This document shows positions 1 through 8,578 of a DNA stretch of 64,000 nucleotides, in pieces (within the stretch, counting starts at the first letter, position 1; each line of letters starts with the position of its first letter). Location: contig NZ_CP054923.1 of NCBI RefSeq assembly GCF_013364215.1, forward strand, positions 4,092,001 to 4,156,000. Direction: 5' to 3'. The DNA is from Verrucosispora sp. NA02020 (GTDB lineage: Bacteria; Actinomycetota; Actinomycetes; Mycobacteriales; Micromonosporaceae). Made by a program: the position numbers and the translations under genes. The notes under the pieces are model-generated. The model did no database searches and was not told the origin of the DNA. It saw only the letters and a list, made by a program, of their open reading frames with translations.

Positions 1-759
1 GACCGCTTCGACGACGACCTGATCACCATCCAGAAGTACCCGGGAAAGACCAACGAGCAGTTCACCAAGCTGTTGCTCAATGTCACCCTGCTCGCCTCGG
101 CCTGGGCCGACGACCTGCTCACCCGGCGCTTCCGGGTGCTCGACCCGCTCTGCGGCCGGGGCACCACCGTCAACCAGGCGATGATGTACGGCTTCGACGC
201 CGCCGGCCTGGACCGCGACAGCAAGGACTTCGAGGCGTACCAGACGTTCCTCAGCACCTGGCTCAAGCGCAAGCGGGTCAAGCACCGGGTGCTGGAGTCC
301 GGGGCGGTCCGTCGGGAACGCAAGGTGGTCGGCAAACGGCTGCGGGTCGAGGTGGCCGCCTCGAAGGAGGCGCAGAAGGCGGGCGACGTGCAGACCGTGG
401 ACGTGGTCAGCGCCGACACCACCCGGGTCGGGGAGTTCTTCCGCCCGGAGACCGTCGACGTGGTGGTGGCCGACGCCCCGTACGGGGTGCAGCACGGCAG
501 CCGTACCGCCGAGACCGGTCTGGCCCGCGACCCGCTGGCGCTGCTCACCGCCGCCGTGCCGGGATGGGCGCGGTTGCTGCGCCCCGGCGGTGCCCTCGGC
601 ATCTCCTGGAACACCAACGTGGCCCGGCGGGAGGCCGCCGCCGAGCGGCTGACCGCCGCCGGTCTCGACGTGCTCGACGAGGGCCCCTGGCAGGCCCTGT
701 CCCACCGGGTCGACCAGGCGATCGTCCGCGACGTGCTGGTCGCCCGCAAACCCGGCTGA
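1..759 (+). CDS. TRM11-family SAM-dependent methyltransferase (5' truncated by window edge)
   Basis: The frame is open from the first base, so the gene begins upstream of the window; at least 252 codons are visible. The C-terminal Rossmann methyltransferase part is present: motif I (DPLCGRGTT, about residue 48 of the visible part) binds S-adenosylmethionine, and motif IV (VVADAPYGV) is the DPPY-like catalytic loop of N-methyltransferases acting on bases. This arrangement is typical of TRM11/THUMP-type tRNA guanosine methyltransferases and related DNA methylases; the RNA-binding N-terminus cannot be seen. An RNA substrate is inferred from family membership. It is convergent with the sulfatase-like gene, with a strong hairpin between them. 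Confidence 0.75.
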   Translation, partial: DRFDDDLITIQKYPGKTNEQFTKLLLNVTLLASAWADDLLTRRFRVLDPLCGRGTTVNQAMMYGFDAAGLDRDSKDFEAYQTFLSTWLKRKRVKHRVLESGAVRRERKVVGKRLRVEVAASKEAQKAGDVQTVDVVSADTTRVGEFFRPETVDVVVADAPYGVQHGSRTAETGLARDPLALLTAAVPGWARLLRPGGALGISWNTNVARREAAAERLTAAGLDVLDEGPWQALSHRVDQAIVRDVLVARKPG

Positions 760-760
760 T

Positions 761-804
761 CCGTGGTCCCGCACCGGCCGTCAGCGGTCGGTGCGGGACC
801 ACGG
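761..804. terminator. Bidirectional hairpin terminator
   Basis: A perfect 16-bp stem (761-776 with 789-804) begins just after the methyltransferase stop and ends before the stop of the converging sulfatase-like gene. There is no T-run, as is usual in high-GC actinobacteria. The position between convergent genes supports termination from both sides. Confidence 0.7.
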
Positions 805-809
805 GCAGG

Positions 810-2573
810 TCAGCGGCCCTGCGCCTGGGAGCGGGAGTTGCCCGGCCCGAAGGTGGTCAGGAACCGGTCGCGGAAGGTGTCCATCCGCCAGACCGGGGCG
901 TCGGCGTCCGGGGTCAGACCCTCCTGCCACTTCCAGTCCTCGATCTGCGCGAACACCGCCGGGTCCTTGGCCACGATGTGGATCGGTACGTCGGGGCTGG
1001 GGTTCTCCCCGGTCACCACCGGCGCCGGCTGATGGTCGCCGACGATGACCATCACCGTGTCGTCGTTGCCGTACCGCTCCAGGTAGGAGACGAGGGTACG
1101 CAGCGTGTAGTTGATCGAGTGCCGGTAACCGGTGCGGGCCTGCGCGGCCGGGGTGCCGATGATGCCGCGCTGGAACACCTCGCCGTCGTCGATGTCGTCC
1201 CAGTCCACCACCGACGGCACCTTGGTCCAGGGGGAGTGGCTGGAGACCAGCGCCAACTCGGCCATCACCGGGCGATCCCGGGGGGCGGCCAGCTCCCGCT
1301 GGTGGAACTGGTGGATGGCGAACTGGTCGGGCATCGGCGCGAAGGCGAACTTCGGCCCCTGGTAGCCGAGGTCGGGCCCGCCGTAGAACTTCTCGTACCC
1401 GTAGAACGCCCCCTCCGGCCAGGCCTGGTTGACCGCCGGCATCACGCCGACCGTGCGCCACTGCGCGCGCTGGAACGCGTCACCCAGGGTGAACCGGTCG
1501 GTGGCGAGCAGGTTGCGGTGCCGCTGGTTGTTGTCGATCCAGAGCCCGGAGAGCAGGGTGGCGTGCGCCAACCAGCTCGCCCCACCGATGGTCGGCGAGG
1601 TGAGGAAGCCGCTGCGGGACGTGAATCCGGCCGCCGACAGGCGCCCGGCGCCCTCGTCGAGGACCCGCTGGATCGAGGCGAAGTCCGGATCGGCGACCGC
1701 GTCCCGGCCGTAGCTCTCCACGAAGGTGATCAGCACGTCCTTGCCGCGTAGCCCGGTCAGCAACTGGTCGCCGGGCAGGTCGCGGAACGGGTCCACGTTG
1801 ATCTCCTCGGTGAACGCGGCCCGGTCGTGCAGCCGCGCGTACACCTCGACGGCGTGCTCCTGGACCAGGGTGGTCGCGTTGGAGTCGGCCACGTACACGC
1901 CCGGCACGATCCGTGCCCCGAAGGCGGCGAGCACCACCCAGACCACCACCAGCGACACGACGGCCCGGGTACTGCCGGTGCGGTGGCGGGCCAGCACCCC
2001 CGCCAGCCGGACCGAGGAGAGCGCGGTGAGCACGGGGATGCCCAGCAGCAGCAGTCCGACCCCGGCGGCGATCGCGATGGCACCCGGCCGGCCGACCGAC
2101 TCGGCCACGAACGCGAACGCCGGGCCGAGCAGGGACCAGTCCAGCACCAGGTCGAAGGGGCGCCCCAGCGACGAGTAGAAGCCGATGTCACCGACCTTCA
2201 CCATGGCGACGAGCCCGAGCAGTACGCCGGAGACGGCGGCCACCACCCGGCGGGGGCGGCCGGGCAGCGCCAGCAGGAGCGCGGCCAGCAGCAGCGCCTC
2301 CAGCGGGATCCGCAGGAACGTGCCCGGTTCCAACTGCCACGGCCGGTTGGGCAGCGTCAACGTGGCCAGCACCAGGACGGCGGCCAGCACGGTCACCACC
2401 CGGGCCAGCACCGCCCGCCGCCGGCTGGGCGCCGCCGCCGGCTCGTCGGTCGTCTCCGCCTCGGCGGCGGTCTCCGGTGCGGGCGGGGACGCGGGCTCGT
2501 GGTCCGGTCGCTCGGTCTCGGTGGTGCGGGCGTGGTCGGTGCCCGGCGTGGGGGCCGGGTCGGAGTTCGACAA
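810..2573 (-). CDS. Membrane-anchored sulfatase/LtaS-fold (alkaline phosphatase superfamily) protein
   Basis: Predicted 587 aa. A proline/threonine-rich N-terminus is followed by about five membrane segments (roughly residues 50-240) and then an extracellular alkaline-phosphatase-fold domain. VLITFVESYGRDA resembles the nucleophile/metal region of LtaS-like sulfatases, and VGDHQPAP is the late metal-binding GDH motif. Such enzymes transfer or cleave phospho-alcohol or sulfate groups on the outer face of the membrane. I placed the start at TTG 2573 because GGGAG lies about 6 nt upstream and the frame further upstream overlaps the preceding gene. It follows the CDP-alcohol phosphatidyltransferase by 14 nt, so the two are probably one operon and may act on the same lipid head group. 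Substrate unknown. Confidence 0.75.
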   Translation of the reverse strand: MSNSDPAPTPGTDHARTTETERPDHEPASPPAPETAAEAETTDEPAAAPSRRRAVLARVVTVLAAVLVLATLTLPNRPWQLEPGTFLRIPLEALLLAALLLALPGRPRRVVAAVSGVLLGLVAMVKVGDIGFYSSLGRPFDLVLDWSLLGPAFAFVAESVGRPGAIAIAAGVGLLLLGIPVLTALSSVRLAGVLARHRTGSTRAVVSLVVVWVVLAAFGARIVPGVYVADSNATTLVQEHAVEVYARLHDRAAFTEEINVDPFRDLPGDQLLTGLRGKDVLITFVESYGRDAVADPDFASIQRVLDEGAGRLSAAGFTSRSGFLTSPTIGGASWLAHATLLSGLWIDNNQRHRNLLATDRFTLGDAFQRAQWRTVGVMPAVNQAWPEGAFYGYEKFYGGPDLGYQGPKFAFAPMPDQFAIHQFHQRELAAPRDRPVMAELALVSSHSPWTKVPSVVDWDDIDDGEVFQRGIIGTPAAQARTGYRHSINYTLRTLVSYLERYGNDDTVMVIVGDHQPAPVVTGENPSPDVPIHIVAKDPAVFAQIEDWKWQEGLTPDADAPVWRMDTFRDRFLTTFGPGNSRSQAQGR

Positions 2574-2587
2574 CTGCTTCTCCCGGG

Positions 2588-3391
2588 TCAGCGCAGCGAC
2601 AGGACAGGCGCGGGTGGCATGTCGCGGTCCTCGATCCGATCGATCCGGCGAGCGACGACCGGCGCCGGCAGGACCACCACCGCGGGTACGATCCGAGGCG
2701 CGCGTTGCCGCCACAGCCACCCGACGTCCCGCCCGAACGACTCGACCAGCATGCCGAGCGCCGCCACCAGTACGAGAGCGGTCAACGGCCCGGGCAGCAC
2801 CTGGGACGCGGCGACCGCGAGCATGATCCCTTGGACCGCGGCGACCACCTTACGCCAGTACCGGGGCGGCAGTTGCCGGTCCATCCACGGCAGTGCCCAG
2901 CTCGCGGCCAGGAAGGCGTACCGCATCAGGCCGATGGCGAGCACCCACACGCCGACGGACGGGGCGATGTAGAAGCTCAGCATCAGCACCAGGAACGAGT
3001 CGACCTCCATGTCGAACCGGGCACCGAGGGCGCTGACCGTGCCGGTGCGGCGGGCCACCTTGCCGTCGACGGCGTCCAGGGCCAGCGCCACCGCGGTCAT
3101 CGTGACCAGCACCACCACCGGCGCCGGGCGGCCGGCGATCAGCGCGTCGGCGATCAGCGCGGTGACCCCGCCGACCAGCAGCCCCCGCCCCATGGTCACC
3201 CAGTCGGCGGGTCCGAGCCGGTCCGAGCCGGATCGGCGCAGGGCGCGGACGAGAACCGCGCAGGTCACTGTGCCGTACGCGAGCCCGGCCACCCAGCCGG
3301 CGACCCCGATACCGACGGTCGCGGCGAGCCCCGCCAGCAGGACGATCTGAACGATCAGCCCGATTTGCGGACCGGTTCGAACTGTGGACAC
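2588..3391 (-). CDS. CDP-alcohol phosphatidyltransferase family membrane protein
   Basis: Predicted 267 aa with about six hydrophobic segments. The complete family signature is visible at about residues 108-133: D-x2-D-G-x2-A-R-x8-G-x3-D-x3-D (from LDAVDGKVARR to DMEVD), which binds CMP and metal and supplies the catalytic aspartates. These enzymes join a CDP-activated lipid or alcohol to a second alcohol in the membrane (as PgsA and PssA do). GTG start with GGAGG close upstream. It is divergent from the dehydrogenase-PTPS-glycosyltransferase operon across 93 bp, so both sides probably share a control region. The second substrate is not evident, and nothing marks it as a housekeeping phospholipid synthase. 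Confidence 0.85.
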   Translation of the reverse strand: MSTVRTGPQIGLIVQIVLLAGLAATVGIGVAGWVAGLAYGTVTCAVLVRALRRSGSDRLGPADWVTMGRGLLVGGVTALIADALIAGRPAPVVVLVTMTAVALALDAVDGKVARRTGTVSALGARFDMEVDSFLVLMLSFYIAPSVGVWVLAIGLMRYAFLAASWALPWMDRQLPPRYWRKVVAAVQGIMLAVAASQVLPGPLTALVLVAALGMLVESFGRDVGWLWRQRAPRIVPAVVVLPAPVVARRIDRIEDRDMPPAPVLSLR

Positions 3392-3484
3392 CGTGCCTCC
3401 GTGTTTATGATCGACGACCCTGTCAGAGATGTACGGAAAACATCACGGATCGGTTCGGTCCGGACCCAGGCAAAGGAGAACTCG

Positions 3485-4465
3485 GTGACCCGAACGGCTC
3501 GCGCCTTCTGGCTCAGCGTGCCAGGCCGTGGTGAGATCCGCTCGGTGACCCTCCCGACGCCCGGCCCGGAAGAGGTGCTGGTCCGGGCGCTTTTCTCGGG
3601 CGTCAGCCGGGGCACCGAGACGCTCGTCTTCACCGGCGCGGTCCCCGAGAGCCAGTACGACACCATGCGCGCCCCGTTCCAGGAGGGCGACTTCCCCGCC
3701 CCGGTCAAGTACGGCTATCTGAGCGTCGGCACGGTCGAGCAGGGGCCGGAGCGGCTGCGCGGGCGGACGGTGTTCTGTCTGCACCCGCACCAGAGCGCGT
3801 ACGTGGTGCCCGCCGTCGCGGTCACGGTCGTACCGGAGGACGTGCCGGCTGCCCGCGCGGTGCTGGCCGGCACGGTGGAGACCGCGGTCAACGCGCTCTG
3901 GGACGCGCCGCCGCTGGTCGGCGACCGGGTCACCGTGATCGGCGGCGGCATGGTCGGCTGCGCGGTGACCGCCCTGCTGGCCCGCTTCCCCGGGGTACGG
4001 GTGGAACTCGTCGACACCGACCCGACCCGGGCCGGGATCGCCGCCGCGCTCGGTGTGGACTTCGCCACGCCGGAGACCGCCACCGGGGGACGCGACCTCG
4101 TCGTGCACGCCAGCGCCACCGCCGCCGGACTGCAACGCGGCCTGGACCTGCTCGCGCCCGAGGGGACCGTGCTGGAACTGAGTTGGTACGGCGACCGCCA
4201 GGTGCAGCTCTCGCTCGGTGGCGCGTTCCACTCGGGGCGGTTGACCGTCCGCAGCAGCCAGGTCGGCACGGTCGCCCCCGCCCGGGGCGGCAGTCGCAGC
4301 TACGCCGACCGGATGGCTCTCGCGCTCGACCTGCTCGCCGATCCGGCGTTCGACGCGTTGATCACCGGGCGGTCGCCCTTCGCGGAGCTGCCCGACGTCC
4401 TGCACCGACTGAGCGGGGGCAGCCTGCCCGCGCTCTGCCATCTCATCACCTACGACGGGGAGTAG
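3485..4465 (+). CDS. Zinc-type alcohol dehydrogenase-like (MDR superfamily) oxidoreductase
   Basis: Predicted 326 aa, GTG start with AAAGGAGA 6 nt upstream. The N-terminal GroES-like half contains the ALFSGVSRGTE segment and the C-terminal half a Rossmann fold (VIGGGMVGCAVTAL), so it should bind NAD(P)H. The SGVSRGTE element resembles that of the MDR branch containing the bacteriochlorophyll dehydrogenase BchC. The structural-zinc cysteine cluster of classical alcohol dehydrogenases is absent. It is the first gene of a seven-gene operon with PTPS-like, glycosyltransferase, methyltransferase, UPF0104, RibA and RibD-like genes, the next gene starting 3 nt after its stop. A role in oxidising or reducing a hydroxylated side chain of the operon product is an inference. 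Confidence 0.8.
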   Translation: MTRTARAFWLSVPGRGEIRSVTLPTPGPEEVLVRALFSGVSRGTETLVFTGAVPESQYDTMRAPFQEGDFPAPVKYGYLSVGTVEQGPERLRGRTVFCLHPHQSAYVVPAVAVTVVPEDVPAARAVLAGTVETAVNALWDAPPLVGDRVTVIGGGMVGCAVTALLARFPGVRVELVDTDPTRAGIAAALGVDFATPETATGGRDLVVHASATAAGLQRGLDLLAPEGTVLELSWYGDRQVQLSLGGAFHSGRLTVRSSQVGTVAPARGGSRSYADRMALALDLLADPAFDALITGRSPFAELPDVLHRLSGGSLPALCHLITYDGE

Positions 4466-4468
4466 ACC

Positions 4469-4894
4469 GTGTTCAGCGTGACCGTCCGTGACCACATCAT
4501 GATCGCCCACAGTTTCCGGGGCGACGTCTTCGGGCCCGCCCAGCGGCTGCACGGCGCGACGTTCGTGGTCGACGCCACCTTCCGCCGTCCCGACCTCGAC
4601 GCCGACGGCATCGTGGTCGACATCGGACTCGCCACCGACCAGCTCAAGGCCGTGCTCGGCGAGCTGAACTACCGCAACCTCGACGACGAGCCCGCCTTCG
4701 CCGGCACGAACACCACCACCGAGGTACTGGCCAGGACCATCGCCGACCGGCTCGCCGACGCGGTGGCCGCCGGCGCGCTCGGCGCGGGCGCGCACGGGTT
4801 GACCGGGATCACCGTGACCCTGCACGAGTCGCACGTGGCCTGGGCCGCCTACGAGCGGTCACTGCCCGGAGGGTCCGGCGGGGGCGCCGCCTGA
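4469..4894 (+). CDS. PTPS/QueD-fold protein with altered active site
   Basis: Predicted 141 aa, the usual length of 6-pyruvoyl/6-carboxytetrahydropterin synthases. The fold is recognisable from MIAHSFRG near the N-terminus, TNTTTEVLA (canonical PTxExLA, with Glu) and [11 protein letters not shown] near the C-terminus (Glu anchoring the pterin ring). Several catalytic positions are changed: the canonical C-x3-HGH segment reads A-Q-R-L-HGA, so the catalytic Cys and one of three zinc-binding His are lost, and the Asp-His dyad reads Asn-Tyr in ELNYRNLD. Either the chemistry differs or the protein only binds a pterin-like ligand. Embedded between dehydrogenase and glycosyltransferase genes (3 nt and 1 nt gaps) and four genes before ribA. 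Confidence 0.8.
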   Translation: MFSVTVRDHIMIAHSFRGDVFGPAQRLHGATFVVDATFRRPDLDADGIVVDIGLATDQLKAVLGELNYRNLDDEPAFAGTNTTTEVLARTIADRLADAVAAGALGAGAHGLTGITVTLHESHVAWAAYERSLPGGSGGGAA

Positions 4895-4895
4895 C

Positions 4896-6011
4896 GTGGT
4901 CGTACCGCATACGCCCGCGTCGGGCGAGGATCACGTGCCGGTTCCGCACGTGATCCTGCCCGGTGACTCGCACGTGCCGGTTCTGCACGTGATCCTGCCC
5001 GGTGACATCGACGACCCGGCCGCACCCAGCGGAGGCAACGGCTACGACCGGCGTGTCTGCGCCGGTCTGGCCGCCGCCGGCTGGCCGGTGCGCGAGTACG
5101 CCGTGCCCGGGGGCTGGCCGCAGCCGTCCCCGGCCGAGCAGGCCGCGCTGGCCGAGGTGCTGGCCGGGCTCCCCGACGGTGCCCCGGTGCTGATCGACGG
5201 CCTCGTCGCCTCGGTGGTCCCGGACGTGCTCGCGGCACACGCCCGACGGCTGCGCCTGGTTCCGCTGGTGCACCTGCCCCGCGACGACGACGCCGAGGCC
5301 CGCGCGCTGGCGGCGGCCACCACGGTCGTCGCCACCAGCGCCTGGACGCGCGACCGGCTGCTGCACCGGTACGCGTTGCCCGCCGACCGGGTGCACGTGG
5401 CCGCGCCCGGGGTCGACCCGGCTCCGCCCGTACTCGGTTCGCCGGAAGGTGCGGCACTGCTCTGCGTCGCGGCCGTCGCCGCGCACAAGGGCCATGATGT
5501 GCTGGTCGAGGCGCTCGCCGCGGTCGCGGACCGGAACTGGACGCTGACCTGCGCGGGCCCGCTGCACCGGGACCCACCCTTCGTCGACCGGCTGCGGGCC
5601 CGGCTCGCCGAGCACCGGCTCGCCGACCGGGTACGACTGGCCGGCCCGCTCACCGGTGACCGGCTCGCCGCCGCGTACGCCGCCGCCGACCTGCTGGTGC
5701 ACCCGTCCCGGGGCGAGACGTACGGGATGGTGGTCACCGAGGCGCTGGCCCGAGGCATGCCGGTGCTGGCCTCGGCCGTCGGCGGGCTGCCCGACGCCCT
5801 CGGTCACGCCCCCGACGGCGTACGGCCGGGGCTGCTGGTGCCGCCGGAGGACCCGCAGGCGCTGGCCGGGGCGCTGCGGCACTGGCTGGACGACGCGGCC
5901 CTGCGGGCACGCCTGCGCGAGGCCGCCCTGCGGCGTCGGGACACGCTCGACGACTGGACGGCCACCACCACCCGGATCACCACCGCCCTCAAGGAGGCAT
6001 TGGCGTCATGA
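4896..6011 (+). CDS. GT4-family glycosyltransferase
   Basis: Up to 371 aa. GT-B fold: the C-terminal half has VAAVAAHKGHD (start of the nucleotide-sugar domain) and the diagnostic E-x7-E element in HPSRGETYGMVVTEALARG, which contacts the sugar nucleotide. It should transfer a sugar with retention of configuration to a lipid or small-molecule acceptor in the cytoplasm. The N-terminus is odd: the segment HVPVPHVILPGDS is repeated in tandem as HVPVLHVILPGDI, encoded by a 39-bp duplication. GTG 4896 follows the preceding stop by 1 nt, but GTG 4935, four nt after GAGGA, is an equally good start. Sits in the middle of the RibA/PTPS-like operon. Confidence 0.85.
   Translation: MVVPHTPASGEDHVPVPHVILPGDSHVPVLHVILPGDIDDPAAPSGGNGYDRRVCAGLAAAGWPVREYAVPGGWPQPSPAEQAALAEVLAGLPDGAPVLIDGLVASVVPDVLAAHARRLRLVPLVHLPRDDDAEARALAAATTVVATSAWTRDRLLHRYALPADRVHVAAPGVDPAPPVLGSPEGAALLCVAAVAAHKGHDVLVEALAAVADRNWTLTCAGPLHRDPPFVDRLRARLAEHRLADRVRLAGPLTGDRLAAAYAAADLLVHPSRGETYGMVVTEALARGMPVLASAVGGLPDALGHAPDGVRPGLLVPPEDPQALAGALRHWLDDAALRARLREAALRRRDTLDDWTATTTRITTALKEALAS
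4932..5009 (+). repeat. 39-bp tandem duplication at the glycosyltransferase start
   Basis: Two near-identical 39-bp units (4932-4970 and 4971-5009), in frame (13 codons each), each carrying two CACGTG palindromes and in-frame GTG codons. The copies differ at only a few positions, indicating a recent duplication that also duplicates possible start codons. Confidence 0.85.
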
Positions 6012-6087
6012 ACGAGCGTCAGCGAGTGAATCATCGGTGCAGGGTGGTGGTGCCTCATGGTGGCACGCAGCGGAGCGGAGTGCCGGC

Positions 6088-6909
6088 ATGAGCTTCTCGC
6101 TTCCGCCGGGCTTCGCGCAGTGGCTCTCGCTGCGCGAACCCGCCGACGTGGCGGCCCGGTCGACGGAGCTGGTCGACGCGGTCCGGGCCACCCTGACCGA
6201 CGGCCCGTACCTGGTGCGCGACTTCGGCGCCGGCACCGGCTCGCTGGGCCGCTGGCTGGCCCCGCTGCTGCCGGGCCCCCAGCACTGGGTGCTGCACGAC
6301 CAGGACCCCGACCTGCTGGCCCGGGCCTGCGCCGACATGCCCACCACCGCCGCCGACGGCAGCGCGGTCACGGTACGCGCCGAGGCGGGGGACCTGACCC
6401 GGCTGACCGACGGTGACCTGGCCGGTACCGCCCTGGTCACCGCGTCGGCGCTGCTCGACATGCTGACCGCCGAGGAGATCGACCGCATCGTGGCGGCCTG
6501 TGTCGGTGCCGGCACCCGGACGCTGTTCCTGATCTCGGTGACCGGCGGGGTGCGGTTGACCCCGTCCGACCCGCTGGACGACGAGGTGGCGGCGGCCTTC
6601 AACGCCCACCAGCGGCGGGCCGTGGCGGGCCGGCACCTGCTCGGCCCGGACGCGGTGCAGGCGTGCACCGCCGCCTTCGCCCGGCACGGGGTGCCGGTGC
6701 GGGTGCAGCCCAGCCCGTGGCGGCTCGGGCCGGACGAGGCCGACCTGGCCGGGGAGTGGTTCGCCGGCTGGCTGGACGCGGCCCGCGACCACCGGCCCGA
6801 GCTGACCGACCGCACCGAGGAGTACGCGCGTCGTCGGCGCGAGGAGGCTAGAACCGGTCGTCTCGGGGTACAGGTCGATCACGTCGACCTGCTCGCGCTG
6901 TGCCATTGA
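6088..6909 (+). CDS. Class I SAM-dependent methyltransferase
   Basis: Predicted 273 aa. The SAM-binding motif I is RDFGAGTGSLGRWL (about residue 45), followed by an acidic residue in the HDQDPDLL loop and a later FLISVTGGV strand, as in small-molecule methyltransferases. ATG 6088 is preceded by GGAG about 10 nt upstream. The 76 bp before it (6012-6087) hold no gene but contain GAGCG/CAGCGAG-type repeats common between actinomycete genes. The 3' end lies 62 nt before the next start. Its operon position suggests it methylates the glycosylated or pterin-like product; the acceptor is unknown. Confidence 0.8.
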   Translation: MSFSLPPGFAQWLSLREPADVAARSTELVDAVRATLTDGPYLVRDFGAGTGSLGRWLAPLLPGPQHWVLHDQDPDLLARACADMPTTAADGSAVTVRAEAGDLTRLTDGDLAGTALVTASALLDMLTAEEIDRIVAACVGAGTRTLFLISVTGGVRLTPSDPLDDEVAAAFNAHQRRAVAGRHLLGPDAVQACTAAFARHGVPVRVQPSPWRLGPDEADLAGEWFAGWLDAARDHRPELTDRTEEYARRRREEARTGRLGVQVDHVDLLALCH

Positions 6910-6971
6910 ACCGGTGGCCGGCCGACTACGTGCGTACAGTCAGGGAAGATCGCCATGCCGGGGAGGCACGC

Positions 6972-7934
6972 GTGGGGGATGTAGCTGGTGGCGCCGTCTC
7001 CACGGCCGCCCCGGCGGGTCGGTCGTTCTGGGCTTGGGCACGACTGGCGCTGGGACTCGCCGTGCTCGTCGGGCTGCTGCTGTGGCTGGGAACGGGACCG
7101 TTCCTGGCCGGACTGCGGCTGATCGACGCACCCGCGTTGGGTGCCGCGCTCGCCATCGGCCTGTTCACCACGGTCTGTGTCGCCTGGCGGTGGAGCCTGG
7201 TCGCCGGTGGTCTCGGCGTCGGGCTGCCGCTGCGGGAGGCGGTCGCGCACTGCTACCGGGCGATCTTCCTGAACGCCACGCTGCCCGGCGGGATCCTCGG
7301 CGACGTGCACCGGGCGGTACGCCACGGCCGTGACGTCGGTGACGTGGGACGCGGCATCCGGGCGGTGGTCTGGGAGCGCGTCGCAGGTCAGGTGGTGCTG
7401 GTCGCGGTCGCGGTGGTGCTGCTGTTCGTGTTCCCCTCGCCGGTGCGGCCGTACCTGCCGGTGGCGACCGCCGTCGCGGTCGCGGTGCTGGCCGGCGTGG
7501 TGCTGACGGCCCGGATGCTGCCGCAGTCGGGCGCCACCCGGGTCACCCGCGCGATCGGTACGGCCGTCTCCGACGTGCGCCACGGCCTGCTGGGCCGACG
7601 CACCTGGCTGGGTGTGCTGCTCGCCTCCGCGCTCGCGATCGGCGGGCACCTGGCGACGTTCCTGGTGGCGGCGCGGACGGCGGGCTCCACCGCGCCGCTG
7701 ACCCTGCTGCTGCCGCTGACCCTGCTTGCCCTGCTCGCGATGGCCGTGCCGGCGAACGTCGCCGGTTTCGGTCCGCGCGAGGGGGTGGCCGCGTGGGCGT
7801 TCGCCGCCGCCGGCCTGACCGCCGCCGAGGGGGTGGCCGCGGCGACCGTGTACGGGGCTCTCGTGCTCGTCGCGAGCCTGCCCGGAGCGGCCGTGCTGCT
7901 GGCTCGACGTGTCCGTGTACCCGCCACCGTATGA
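6972..7934 (+). CDS. UPF0104/lysylphosphatidylglycerol synthase TM-domain membrane protein
   Basis: Predicted 320 aa, almost entirely hydrophobic with about eight membrane segments; it matches the LPG_synthase_TM (UPF0104) layout, including HCYRAIFLNATLPGGILGDVHR and the late VPANVAGFGPREG loop. Members form the flippase half of MprF or act as AglD-like lipid-linked sugar proteins. GTG 6972 is chosen because GGGGAGG lies 5 nt upstream; the frame is open further upstream but overlaps the methyltransferase. In this operon it could move a lipid-linked or amphiphilic product across the membrane (inference). The ribA start follows its stop by 11 nt. Confidence 0.8.
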   Translation: MGDVAGGAVSTAAPAGRSFWAWARLALGLAVLVGLLLWLGTGPFLAGLRLIDAPALGAALAIGLFTTVCVAWRWSLVAGGLGVGLPLREAVAHCYRAIFLNATLPGGILGDVHRAVRHGRDVGDVGRGIRAVVWERVAGQVVLVAVAVVLLFVFPSPVRPYLPVATAVAVAVLAGVVLTARMLPQSGATRVTRAIGTAVSDVRHGLLGRRTWLGVLLASALAIGGHLATFLVAARTAGSTAPLTLLLPLTLLALLAMAVPANVAGFGPREGVAAWAFAAAGLTAAEGVAAATVYGALVLVASLPGAAVLLARRVRVPATV

Positions 7935-7945
7935 CGAGGAGACCC

Positions 7946-8578
7946 ATGTCCGACTCACTGCCTCTCGCCTCCATCCGGACGCAGGTCACCGTGCCGCTGC
8001 GGTTCCCCGACGGCTACGCCACCACCGCCCGGTTGTTCACCTTCGACGGCCTGGTCGACGGCCGGGAACATCTCGCCTTCGCCCTCGGCGACGCCGAGCA
8101 GGGCGGGGCCGTGCCGTTGGTCCGCCCGCACAGCGAATGCCTGACCGGTGACGTCTTCGGCAGTCAGCGCTGCGACTGCGGCCCCCAGTTGCGGGAGGCG
8201 GTGCAGCGGATCGCCGAGGTCGGCGGGTACCTGCTCTACCTGCGGCAGGAGGGCCGGGGCATCGGTCTGTACGCCAAGCTCGACGCGTACGCGTTGCAGG
8301 ACGCCGGGCTGGACACCTTCGAGGCCAACGTGGCGCTGGGGCACGAGGAGGACGAGCGCGACTACACCGTGGCCGCGCAGATGCTCGTCGCGCTCGGTGT
8401 CGGGCCGATCGCGGTGCTCAGCAACAACCCGGAGAAGACCGAGCAGTTGGGGCGCCTCGGGGTCACCGTCACCGAGCAGGTGCCCACCGGTGTCTTCCTC
8501 TCCCCGGCCAACGCCGACTACCTCGCGGCCAAGGCCAGCCGCGCCGCCCGTACCGTCGATCTTCCCTTCGTCCGGTGA
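7946..8578 (+). CDS. ribA: GTP cyclohydrolase II
   Basis: Predicted 210 aa, a stand-alone cyclohydrolase II without the RibB domain. The zinc site C-x10-C-x-C is intact (SECLTGDVFGSQRCDCG), and LLYLRQEGRGIGLYAKL contains the catalytic region. The Tyr in LLY, which in E. coli RibA is needed for full conversion rather than release of the formylated intermediate, is retained. SNNPEK and the C-terminal QVPTG are also typical. The product should be 2,5-diamino-6-ribosylamino-4(3H)-pyrimidinone 5'-phosphate. ATG follows GAGGAG by 5 nt; its stop overlaps the next start (GTGA). As no other riboflavin gene is nearby, it may serve a dedicated pathway rather than flavin supply. Confidence 0.92.
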   Translation: MSDSLPLASIRTQVTVPLRFPDGYATTARLFTFDGLVDGREHLAFALGDAEQGGAVPLVRPHSECLTGDVFGSQRCDCGPQLREAVQRIAEVGGYLLYLRQEGRGIGLYAKLDAYALQDAGLDTFEANVALGHEEDERDYTVAAQMLVALGVGPIAVLSNNPEKTEQLGRLGVTVTEQVPTGVFLSPANADYLAAKASRAARTVDLPFVR

